Part shown: piece by piece, positions 34,678-41,950 of the stretch
Numbering within the stretch: the stretch's first letter is position 1
Layout of the letters: each line of letters opens with the position of its first letter
NCBI RefSeq assembly: GCF_009857135.1
Contig: NZ_CP047318.1
Span: forward strand, 3,782,001-3,846,000
DNA length: 64,000 nucleotides
Direction of reading: 5' to 3'
Source of the DNA: Streptomyces sp. HM190
GTDB lineage: Bacteria > Actinomycetota > Actinomycetes > Streptomycetales > Streptomycetaceae
Translations under genes and position numbers: made by a program
Notes under the pieces: generated by a model
What the model saw: only the letters and a program-made list of their open reading frames with translations
Databases searched by the model: none
Told to the model about the DNA's origin: nothing

Positions 34678-35796
34678 TCACCCGGCCGCCCGGAACCGTG
34701 ACGTCCGGTGCACCGGGTCCGTGTCGATCTTCGGGATGACGTGCTCGCCGACGAGCCGGATGGTCTGGAGGGTCTCCTCCTTGGGCACGCCCACCGGCAG
34801 TCCGAAGCTCAGCTGGTCGGCGCCGGCCTGCTCCCACCGCTTGCACTGGGTGAGCACCTCGTCCGGGTCGCCGCAGATCAGCAGTTCCTCGGCGATGAGC
34901 AGCTCGATGAACTCCTCGTCGTACGGCGGCAGCGTCTCGGGCCACACCGGGAATCCCTCGGGGCGGGGGAACGTGTCGTGGTAGCGGAACACCAGCGACG
35001 GCAGGTAGTGCAGGCCGCCCTCGACGGCGATCCGTACGGCCTCCTCGTGGGTCGGCGCGCAGATCGCCGTGGTGGTCACCATGACGTTGTCGTTGACGAA
35101 GTCACCGACGGGCTCGGCGTCGACGACGGCGGTCTTGTACTGCTCCAGCACCCACTCCATGTCGGAGACCTTCTGCACGCTGAAGCCGAGCACACCGAGT
35201 CCCTTGCGCGCGGCCATGGCGTACGACTGCGGCGACCCGGCGGCGTACCACATCGCGGGGTGGGACTTCCCGTACGGCTTGGGCAGGACCTTGCGCGGCG
35301 GCAGCGACCAGTGTTTCCCCTGGAAGCCGGCGTACTCGTCCTGGAGCCACATCTTGGGGAACTCGGCGATGGTCTCTTCCCAGATCTCCTTGGTGAAGTT
35401 CATGTCGGTGACACCGGGGATGAACCCGAGGATCTCGTGGGATCCGGCGCCGCGGCCGCTGCCGAACTCGAAGCGGCCCTCGGAGAGGTGGTCGAGCATG
35501 GCGACCTTCTCGGCCACCTTCACCGGGTGGTTGACCTGGGCGAGCGGGTTGAAGATCCCGGAGCCGAGGTGGATGCGCTCGGTGGCGTGCGCGAGGTAGC
35601 CGAGGAAGACGTCGTTGGCGGAGAGGTGCGAGTACTCCTCCAGGAAGTGGTGCTCGGAGGCCCAGGCGTACTTGAAGCCGGACTGGTCCGCCTGGATGAC
35701 GTACTCGGTCTCCTCCATCAGTGCCTTGTGCTCCGCGAGCGGGTCGGTCTCGGCCCGCTTGCCCACGTACCCCTGTACAAAGAGCCCGAATTCCAC
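34678..35796 (-). CDS. LLM-class flavin/F420-dependent oxidoreductase
   Basis: 372-residue luciferase-like TIM barrel (MEFGLFVQGYVGKRAETDPL). KYAWASEHHFLEEYSHLSAN and HLSEGRFEFGSGRGAGSHEI are family signatures. It may be a two-component flavin monooxygenase or F420 enzyme; cofactor choice cannot be decided by eye. First gene of the operon with amidohydrolase and ALDH, driven by the region with operators at 35847 and 35909. A monooxygenase step on a hydrophobic substrate is the likely role. Confidence 0.85.
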   Translation of the reverse strand: MEFGLFVQGYVGKRAETDPLAEHKALMEETEYVIQADQSGFKYAWASEHHFLEEYSHLSANDVFLGYLAHATERIHLGSGIFNPLAQVNHPVKVAEKVAMLDHLSEGRFEFGSGRGAGSHEILGFIPGVTDMNFTKEIWEETIAEFPKMWLQDEYAGFQGKHWSLPPRKVLPKPYGKSHPAMWYAAGSPQSYAMAARKGLGVLGFSVQKVSDMEWVLEQYKTAVVDAEPVGDFVNDNVMVTTTAICAPTHEEAVRIAVEGGLHYLPSLVFRYHDTFPRPEGFPVWPETLPPYDEEFIELLIAEELLICGDPDEVLTQCKRWEQAGADQLSFGLPVGVPKEETLQTIRLVGEHVIPKIDTDPVHRTSRFRAAG

Positions 35797-35846
35797 GGAG
35801 GTTCACCGTCCCCACAGCCCGTGGCCGCGCCGGCGGCCCAGCCCTG

Positions 35847-35863
35847 TCTGACGCATCGTCAGA
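35847..35863. promoter_or_regulatory. TetR-type operator, copy 3
   Basis: TCTGACG-CAT-CGTCAGA, perfect 7-3-7 inverted repeat 50 bp upstream of the LLM start at 35796. Confidence 0.8.
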
Positions 35864-35908
35864 TTTTGATACGGCCGACTGTTCCACCGGCCCCGTGGAG
35901 CGTCAATA

Positions 35909-35925
35909 GCTGATGGGCCGTCAGA
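35909..35925. promoter_or_regulatory. TetR-type operator, copy 4
   Basis: GCTGATG-GGC-CGTCAGA, two mismatches in the left arm; 62 bp centre-to-centre from copy 3 and just downstream of the SDR stop. Suggests cooperative or looped repression of the LLM operon. Confidence 0.6.
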
Positions 35926-35931
35926 AACGGT

Positions 35932-36687
35932 TCACAGGAGGCTGACCCCCGCGAGCCAGCCGCCGTCGACCACGAAGGGCTGGCCGGTGATGTACGACGA
36001 GTCGTCGCAGGACAGGAACAGCGCCAGGCGGGCCACCTCCTCGGGCTTCCCGATCCGCCCGAGCGGTACCCGCTTGCGGTAGAGCTTGTCGACGGTCTCG
36101 GCGGACACCCCCTCGCCCGGATCGGTCATCGCGGTGTCGACGGCGCCGGGGCAGACCGCGTTGACCCGGATGCCCTTGCGGGCCAGTTCCAGCGCGGCGA
36201 CCCGGGTCAGGCCGACGATGGCGTGCTTGGTCGCGGCGTAGGCGCCCACGTACTCCATGCCGGTCAGACCCGTGTAGGACGCGGTGTTGACGACGGTGCC
36301 ACCCCCGGCCGCCTCGATCTCGGGGGCGAGGGCCTTGATCCCGAGAAAGACGCCGACCTGGTTGACCCGTACGACCTGCATGAACTCGTCGAGGGAGGTG
36401 TCGACGAGGGCGTTGAAGCGCAGGACTCCGGCATTGTTGACGAGTCCGTCGACCCGGCCGTACGCGTCCTTGGCGGCGGCCACGGCTGCCGTCCAGTCCT
36501 CCTCGCGGCCCACGTCGAGGTGGACGTAGAGGGCGCCGATCTCCTTGGCGAGGGCCTCGCCCCGGTCGTCGAGGACGTCGGCGACGACGACCCGGGCCCC
36601 CTCCGCCCGGAACAGCCGGGCCTCCTGCTCCCCCTGCCCCCGTGCGGCTCCTGTGACGAGGACGACACGTCCGTCGAGCTTGCCCAT
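35932..36687 (-). CDS. short-chain dehydrogenase/reductase
   Basis: 251-residue classical SDR from ATG 36687 with an AAGGGAG ribosome site. TGAARGQG (nucleotide binding, residues 12-19), NNAG (about 87-90), NTASYTG with YAATK (catalytic Ser, Tyr, Lys near 140-160) and the C-terminal SYITGQPFVVDGG are all intact. The SDR group includes 3-alpha/20-beta-hydroxysteroid dehydrogenase-like enzymes, but the substrate is not determined. An operator lies 47 bp upstream at 36734, and the LLM operon follows on the same strand. Confidence 0.9.
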   Translation of the reverse strand: MGKLDGRVVLVTGAARGQGEQEARLFRAEGARVVVADVLDDRGEALAKEIGALYVHLDVGREEDWTAAVAAAKDAYGRVDGLVNNAGVLRFNALVDTSLDEFMQVVRVNQVGVFLGIKALAPEIEAAGGGTVVNTASYTGLTGMEYVGAYAATKHAIVGLTRVAALELARKGIRVNAVCPGAVDTAMTDPGEGVSAETVDKLYRKRVPLGRIGKPEEVARLALFLSCDDSSYITGQPFVVDGGWLAGVSLL

Positions 36688-36733
36688 GTGGACTCCCTTC
36701 GCGCGGCGTTGGCCGCGGTCAGCGTACCGCTGA

Positions 36734-36750
36734 ACTGACGGTTCGTCAGG
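36734..36750. promoter_or_regulatory. TetR-type operator, copy 5
   Basis: ACTGACG-GTT-CGTCAGG, inverted repeat upstream of the SDR start at 36687, in the divergent region with the secreted protein gene at 36880. Confidence 0.75.
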
Positions 36751-36879
36751 TAAGCACAGACCGATTGCATATGCGACCCAAGTGACCGGCCAGTAGGGAT
36801 ATTTGACTCTGTCGGGAGTCTTTGCGGAGCCCAATAATCCTCCATCGGAAGGTAAAGCCAGCCCCAAGGAGGACAGGCA

Positions 36880-37626
36880 ATGGCAGCCAAGAGGCACTTC
36901 AGGAACAAGAAAGTTCGGTATCTGGCCGTCGGTGCCTCACTCGTGACCGGTGCCGCCGCCGTCACGGTTCTTCTGCCGTCGGCCAACGCGGCCGAGGAGA
37001 AGACGCCCGAGCAGATCATGACGATGTGTGAGCGGGCCAAGGTGCTCAACGGCAAGCAACAGGACATCTTCGACTTCGGCGGCCACCCGGTGGCCGGCCC
37101 CGGCTTCGCCTCCGACAACTGCGACTTCGTCGAGACGGGCTTCGAGGTCTTCGACGGCCCCACGGAGAAGGTGACGGTCGACTTCCCGAACTGCGAGCCG
37201 AACGCGACCGCTCCGGCGAAGGTGACGACCGAGTTCTCGAAGAGCGTCGGCCAGGGCCAGGGCAAGTACACCGTCACCCAGCAGGGCGCCCTCGGTGGTC
37301 TCTTCGGCGCTCTCAGCGGCTCCTGGGTGAAGCACCGGGGCACGCTCGACATGACCATCGAATCGGCCACCGCCAGCGAGTCCGAGGCGCGGGAGGTGCC
37401 CGTCGGAAAGGTCATGCACATCACCTTCACGCCGAAGATGCAGCGCATGACCGGCGAATGGCGGGTGCGCGTCGACGCCACCCCGGGCGGCTTCGCCACG
37501 AACCCCACACCCGAGCAGAACCTCGTAGCGCCGGAAGTGGTCGAGGGCCCGGTGATCCTGGCGAGTGCGGCGGGCACGCCCGGACTCGTGGACGGCACCT
37601 CCAAGGTCGTCCTGGAGGACTGCTGA
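36880..37626 (+). CDS. secreted protein of unknown function, tandem gene 1
   Basis: 248 residues with a basic N-terminus and signal peptide (VRYLAVGASLVTGAAAVTVL ending near SANAAEE). The mature protein is Cys-containing and beta-rich; alternating Thr/Ser/Val strands (KVTTEFSKSVGQGQGKYTVT) surround a hydrophobic Gly-rich loop GALGGLFGALSGSW near residues 139-152, then a further strand RGTLDMTIESATASES. This architecture is reminiscent of beta-pore-forming (aerolysin/ETX-MTX2) folds, but no family match is certain. The ribosome site is AAGGAGGA. The next gene encodes another secreted protein with similar layout. Confidence 0.6.
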   Translation: MAAKRHFRNKKVRYLAVGASLVTGAAAVTVLLPSANAAEEKTPEQIMTMCERAKVLNGKQQDIFDFGGHPVAGPGFASDNCDFVETGFEVFDGPTEKVTVDFPNCEPNATAPAKVTTEFSKSVGQGQGKYTVTQQGALGGLFGALSGSWVKHRGTLDMTIESATASESEAREVPVGKVMHITFTPKMQRMTGEWRVRVDATPGGFATNPTPEQNLVAPEVVEGPVILASAAGTPGLVDGTSKVVLEDC

Positions 37627-37759
37627 CCGACGCCGGCCGGCCCACCACCGCCCCGAGGACTCCCCCCATGGGATCCACCTCACCGGACGGTGCCCCCGCT
37701 CTCCCCGCAGCACCTCCCCACCAGCCCGTTCCCCTCGATCACCCTTGCAGGAGACACGT

Positions 37760-38551
37760 ATGACGAACACCGGACGCCGCGGCAGCCACCGCGGCAAGAA
37801 GAAGCGCATCACCCTCGCGCTGGCTCCGGTCGCCGCTCTCGGCATGGCCGTCCCGCTGATGTACAGCGCCGGTGCGGCCACCCCGGACGAGGTGGCCACG
37901 GACTGCCGTACGGACTCGGACAAGCTGGAGAACTGCGAGTTCGTCGACGTCCAGTTCAAGAGGGACAGCCTCGGCCCCAACGAACGGGTCACCAGCGTGA
38001 GCGACAACTGCGGGAGCACCACCGCGGCGACCAAGTCCTTCAGCGGAACGGCCTCCGTGACCCGCGTCGTCCAGTTGGAGGACGGCTTCAGCGTGGACGG
38101 GAGCACGAAGCTCGGGAGTTCGTTCTTCGAGATCGGGGTGAAGTTCGCCACGCAGGAGATCAACATCAAGCGTGACGACACCACGTCCTCGTTCTCCTTC
38201 ACCCGGAGCGACACCGTGCAGCCGGACCACATCGCCTTCTTCATGTGGTCCCACAAGCGCACCGACGTGAGCGGCTTCCTGAAAGCCACGTACAAGGAGG
38301 AGCAGAACGGCCAGAAGGTCTTCTTCTCCCCCGGCGAGGGCGCGGCCACGGTGCACGTCTTCTACCCGCAGCTGCTGCCGAGCGGGACTCCGGACGGCCG
38401 GCTGTGGCTGCGCAACGTGAAATGCGAATCTCCTCAGGCCAACGGAATCCTCAGCAGTGAGAACAGTGCCCGCGCCGAACCCGGATTCGGTGAGGGCGGC
38501 GAGAACGTGACCGATGTCGAGATCCCGCTGTCAGAAGTGTCCTTTCAGTAG
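37760..38551 (+). CDS. secreted protein of unknown function, tandem gene 2
   Basis: 263 residues from ATG 37760 (AGGAGA ribosome site), with a Lys/Arg-rich start and signal peptide (RITLALAPVAALGMAVPLMY) cleaved near AGAA. The N-terminal Cys pairs (DCRTDSDKLENCEFVDVQFK, then SDNCGS) precede long amphipathic strands rich in Ser/Thr (KSFSGTASVTRVVQLEDGFS, DDTTSSFSFTRSDTVQPDHI), as in MTX2/aerolysin-like proteins. Same strand and 133 bp after tandem gene 1; a shared terminator lies at 38644. Function unknown; pore-forming or adhesive role is speculation. Confidence 0.6.
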   Translation: MTNTGRRGSHRGKKKRITLALAPVAALGMAVPLMYSAGAATPDEVATDCRTDSDKLENCEFVDVQFKRDSLGPNERVTSVSDNCGSTTAATKSFSGTASVTRVVQLEDGFSVDGSTKLGSSFFEIGVKFATQEINIKRDDTTSSFSFTRSDTVQPDHIAFFMWSHKRTDVSGFLKATYKEEQNGQKVFFSPGEGAATVHVFYPQLLPSGTPDGRLWLRNVKCESPQANGILSSENSARAEPGFGEGGENVTDVEIPLSEVSFQ

Positions 38552-38643
38552 CGGGTGAGGGACGAGAGCCGCGTCGGAATCCGAAAAGAAGGATGATGGA
38601 AAGCCGGCCGGCGTGAAAGCGGCCACCGGTCGGCTTCGTGCCG

Positions 38644-38674
38644 ACGAGCCTCCGTGACAACACCGGAGGCTCGT
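38644..38674. terminator. bidirectional hairpin terminator
   Basis: Perfect 11-bp stem ACGAGCCTCCG / CGGAGGCTCGT with a 9-nt loop, followed by TCTC, between convergent genes ending at 38551 and 38697. Confidence 0.75.
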
Positions 38675-38696
38675 TCTCATGTGCGAAGGGGGGCGG

Positions 38697-39431
38697 TCAC
38701 GCGCGGACCGAGGGGGTGGCTCCCAGCCATCTGAGGACCGCCTCTGTGCCGCCTCGGACATCGAGCTTGGCGTAGATGTTGCTGAGGTTGTTGCGGACGG
38801 TCTTCTCGCTCAGTCGCAGCCGCAAGCCGATCTCCTGGGCGCCGAGGCCGGTGCAGAGGAGTTCCATGATCTGCCGCTCGCGGCGCGAGAGCAGCGACCG
38901 CAGCCGCTCCACCGCCTCCCCGCCGTCCGGCATCTGCTGGACGGCGTCCCGGAGGGCGGCGCACGCCAGGGGCGAGAGGTAGGTGTGGCCGACCGTCGCG
39001 GCCAGGACGGCGGAGGAGAGCATGCAGGGGCAGTAGTCGCCCTCGATCAGGTAGCCGGTCCCGCCCCGGAACACCTCGACGACCGACGCAGTGTCCCTGC
39101 GGGGTGTCATGACGATCACCGGAGCGCTCATGCCGCCCATGGCCTTCAGCAGCTCGGCGAACGCGTCGGGCGGGTCCGCGCAGCGCAGGACCACGGCGTC
39201 CGCGCCGGACGCGCGCAGGCCCCGGTAGGGCGGGGCCATCGGCATCGCGCGCGCGATGTGGGGATCGCCGGGCGCGGGCCAGTCGGTGTGCGGCCACTCG
39301 CCCTCGGCGCAGGCGAGCGCGACGGTCAGCCCACGCGATCGGGCCGGGGAGACGGAAACAGTGGTGCCGACGTGCTGGGGAGTGAGGACGCGCCGGGGGG
39401 ATCGCACTTCGTGTCCTTCCGCCGAAGCCAT
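38697..39431 (-). CDS. LuxR/NarL-type transcriptional regulator
   Basis: 244 residues from ATG 39431. The N-terminal part (about 30-160) resembles a degenerate receiver domain without an obvious phospho-acceptor Asp; the C-terminus is a GerE/LuxR helix-turn-helix: LLSRRERQIMELLCTGLGAQ, EIGLRLRLSEKTVRNNLSNI, YAKLDVRGG (about 170-235). DNA-binding regulator, probably without classical phosphorylation. The upstream region has TACGTACGTACATACGT-like symmetry that might be an operator. Target genes unknown; the tandem secreted genes and the LLM gene are its neighbours. Confidence 0.8.
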   Translation of the reverse strand: MASAEGHEVRSPRRVLTPQHVGTTVSVSPARSRGLTVALACAEGEWPHTDWPAPGDPHIARAMPMAPPYRGLRASGADAVVLRCADPPDAFAELLKAMGGMSAPVIVMTPRRDTASVVEVFRGGTGYLIEGDYCPCMLSSAVLAATVGHTYLSPLACAALRDAVQQMPDGGEAVERLRSLLSRRERQIMELLCTGLGAQEIGLRLRLSEKTVRNNLSNIYAKLDVRGGTEAVLRWLGATPSVRA

Positions 39432-39522
39432 GACGTACGTACATACGTGACGCGGGCGGCAGTTGTTCGAAGTTTCAATTAGAGATGGTCTGGCTGTCAG
39501 ACAGGTTCCCCCCGGCGGCCGG

Positions 39523-40470
39523 TCACAGCAGCGGCGCCACCCGCTCCCCGAACTCGCCCATCTGGTCGACCAGTTCAGCCCGGCCGCGGCTGCGGAACCG
39601 CACCTGGACCTGGTCCACGCCCATCGCCGCGTACGCACGCAGCGACTCCGCGAGCGCCTCGGGGGAGCCGCTGAGGGTCCGGCGGCCGACGTCCCACGCC
39701 GGCTCCCCGACGTACAGCGGCTCGGTGATCGCGCCGACCGTGAACGGGCCGGCGAGCCCCGCCTCCTCCCGCAGCCGCCGCAGCCGGGCGATCTGCCCCG
39801 GCAGCCGGTCGCGCGGGTCGCCCTGCGGCAGCCAGCCGTCACCGCGGACGGCGGCCCGGCGGACGGCGGCCGGGGAGGAACCGCCGACCCACAGCGGGAC
39901 GCGGACCTGCGCCGGACGGGGGCGCTGGCCCAGGTCCTCGAAGTCGTACAGCTTGCCGTGGTGGGAGGGGAACTCGTCGGGGCCGAGCGCGGCCCGCAGC
40001 GCGTCCACGCACTCGTCCAGGACGGCACCCCGCCGCTCGAAGTCCACCCCCAGGGCCTCGAACTCCTCCCGCACGTGCCCGGCGCCCACGCCGAGCACCA
40101 GCCGGCCCCCGGAGAGGTGGTCGAGGGTGGCGTACTGCTTGGCCGTGACGAGCGGGTGCCGCAGTCCGACCACCGCGACATGGCTGAGCAGCCGGACCCG
40201 TTCGGTGACGGCGGCGAGGAAGGCGAGCGTGGCGACCGGGTCGTACCAGACCGTGCTCATCGCGGGCGCGAGGCGGCGCGGGACGGCCACGTGGTCGCAG
40301 ACCGCGAGGTAGGCGAACCCGGCCCGGTCGGCGGCCCGCGCGATGTCGACCAGGTCCTCGGCCCCGGCGTCCGCCTCCCAGGGCTCGGCGTAGAGAGTGC
40401 TCTGCGACTGGACCGGGAGCTGCATCCCGAAGCGGAGGGACGCGGACGCGCCGGTGCCGATGCCGGTCAC
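39523..40470 (-). CDS. LLM-class F420-dependent oxidoreductase
   Basis: About 315 residues; luciferase-like TIM barrel with FAYLAVCDHVAVPRRLAP, RLLSHVAVVGLRHPLVTAKQ and HLSGGRLVLGVGAGHVREEF, typical of F420-dependent TIGR03619-like members. The start is ambiguous: GTG codons at 40506, 40488 and 40470 lie in three tandem 18-bp repeats, and the last two have identical GGGGAG ribosome sites six bases upstream. I list the shortest form, closest to the usual family N-terminus; the longest overlaps the amidohydrolase stop (GTGA) and would be translationally coupled. Second gene of an operon under operator copy 6. Confidence 0.85.
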   Translation of the reverse strand: MTGIGTGASASLRFGMQLPVQSQSTLYAEPWEADAGAEDLVDIARAADRAGFAYLAVCDHVAVPRRLAPAMSTVWYDPVATLAFLAAVTERVRLLSHVAVVGLRHPLVTAKQYATLDHLSGGRLVLGVGAGHVREEFEALGVDFERRGAVLDECVDALRAALGPDEFPSHHGKLYDFEDLGQRPRPAQVRVPLWVGGSSPAAVRRAAVRGDGWLPQGDPRDRLPGQIARLRRLREEAGLAGPFTVGAITEPLYVGEPAWDVGRRTLSGSPEALAESLRAYAAMGVDQVQVRFRSRGRAELVDQMGEFGERVAPLL

Positions 40471-40518
40471 GTCGTGCTCCCCGGTCACGTCGTGCTCCCC
40501 GGTCACGTCGTGCTTCCC
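40465..40518. repeat. three tandem 18-bp copies carrying ribosome site and GTG start
   Basis: The unit GGTCACGTCGTGCTCCCC is present at 40465-40482, 40483-40500 and, with one change, 40501-40518. Read on the minus strand each copy contributes GGGGAG (GGGAAG in the third), a spacer and a GTG start, at the junction of the amidohydrolase and LLM genes. Confidence 0.9.
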
Positions 40519-41762
40519 GGCCCCGGCCAGAGCCCGTCGTCGGTCAGGCCCAGCAGTTCGATGGCGTTGCGGCGGACGATCCGCTCGACGACGTCGGGGG
40601 CGAGGTGTCCCATCTGGGCCTCGCCGACCTCGCGCGACTTGGGCCAGGTGGAGTCGGAGTGCGGGTAGTCCGTCTCGTACAGGACGTTGCCCACCCCGAT
40701 GGCGTCGAGGTTGCGCAGTCCGAACGCGTCGTCGAAGAAGCAGCCGAAGACATGCTCGGCGAACAGCTCGGACGGCGGCCGGTGGACCTTGTCGGCCACC
40801 CCGCCCCAGCCGCGGTTCTCCTCCCACACCACGTCCGCGCGCTCCAGGATGTATGGGATCCACCCGATCTGGCCCTCGGCGTACATGACCCTGAGGTTCG
40901 GGAACTGCTCGAACTTGCCGCTCATCAGCCAGTCGACCATCGAGAAGCAGCAGTTGGCGAAGGTGATGGTGGAGCCGACGGCGGGCGGCGCGTCGGCGGA
41001 GGTGGACGGCATCCGGCTGCTGGAGCCGATGTGCATCGCGATGACCGTGCCCGTCTCGTCGCAGGCGGCGAGGAAGGGGTCCCAGTCGTCGGTGTGCACG
41101 GAGGGCAGGCCCAGATAGGGCGGTATCTCGGAGAACGCGACGGCCCGCACCCCGCGCGCGGCGTTGCGGCGGACCTCGGCGGCGGCGAGTTCGGCGTCCC
41201 ACAGGGGGATGAGGGTGAGCGGGACGAGCCGGCCCCGTGCCTTCGGCCCGCACCACTCCTCCACCATCCAGTCGTTGTACGCCTTCACGCCCAGCAGTCC
41301 CAGCTCGTGGTCGGCGGCCTCGGTGAAGGTCTGGCCGCAGAAGCGCGGGAAGGTCGGGAAGCAGACGGCGGACTGGACGTGGTTGACGTCCATGTCGGCG
41401 AGGCGCTGCTCCACGTCGTACGAGCCGGGGCGCATCTGCTCGAAGGTGATGATCTCCAGCTTGATCTCGTCCCTGGAGCAGCCGACGGCGGTGTCGAGGC
41501 GGGTCAGGGGGCGGTGCAGGTCCTCGTACACCCACCAGTCGCCGAGCGGGCCGTCGTCCCCGGGGGCGCCCATGACGGGCCGGAAGCGGCCGCCGAGGAA
41601 GGTCATCTCCTTCAGCGGCGCGCGCACGACGCGGGGGCCGATGTCCCGGTACTTCTTCGGGAGCCGGTCCTGCCAGACGTTGGGGGGCTCCACCGTGTGG
41701 TCGTCGACGGAGATGATCTTCGGGAATACCGTCTCGCTCTCCATGGTCTCCATGTGCGTCAC
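40503..41762 (-). CDS. ACMSD-type amidohydrolase (amidohydrolase 2 family)
   Basis: Up to 419 residues; metal-dependent hydrolase/decarboxylase barrel of the PF04909 type. The N-terminal SVDDHTVEPPNVWQDRLP carries the first metal-ligand position (usually DxHxH, here DDHTVEP, a common variant), AMHIGSSSRMPS the central His and YETDYPHSDSTWP the late Asp. The family acts on aromatic or cyclic acids and acyl compounds. GTG 41762 is only 11 bp from the operator and lacks a ribosome site; ATG 41753 or 41744 are alternatives, or the mRNA is leaderless. First gene of an operon with the LLM gene. Confidence 0.85.
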   Translation of the reverse strand: MTHMETMESETVFPKIISVDDHTVEPPNVWQDRLPKKYRDIGPRVVRAPLKEMTFLGGRFRPVMGAPGDDGPLGDWWVYEDLHRPLTRLDTAVGCSRDEIKLEIITFEQMRPGSYDVEQRLADMDVNHVQSAVCFPTFPRFCGQTFTEAADHELGLLGVKAYNDWMVEEWCGPKARGRLVPLTLIPLWDAELAAAEVRRNAARGVRAVAFSEIPPYLGLPSVHTDDWDPFLAACDETGTVIAMHIGSSSRMPSTSADAPPAVGSTITFANCCFSMVDWLMSGKFEQFPNLRVMYAEGQIGWIPYILERADVVWEENRGWGGVADKVHRPPSELFAEHVFGCFFDDAFGLRNLDAIGVGNVLYETDYPHSDSTWPKSREVGEAQMGHLAPDVVERIVRRNAIELLGLTDDGLWPGPGSTT

Positions 41763-41773
41763 GGTAGCGCTGA

Positions 41774-41790
41774 TCTGACGGATCGTCAGC
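41774..41790. promoter_or_regulatory. TetR-type operator, copy 6
   Basis: TCTGACG-GAT-CGTCAGC, one mismatch, abutting the start of the amidohydrolase-LLM operon and 160 bp upstream of divergently transcribed afsR. Confidence 0.8.
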
Positions 41791-41950
41791 TCTCGTGTCG
41801 GTCATCCGCGCCCCCGGGGAGTCGAGGAGAGGTTGTGTGGACCTGGTGACATCCCGCACGGCTCCCTGTGATCGGGGTCTCGCACGGCTGACGTATCTGC
41901 CGTGAACAAGGCAAACTGGCCTGGATATCAGAGGGCCTTGGGGGGCGTCG

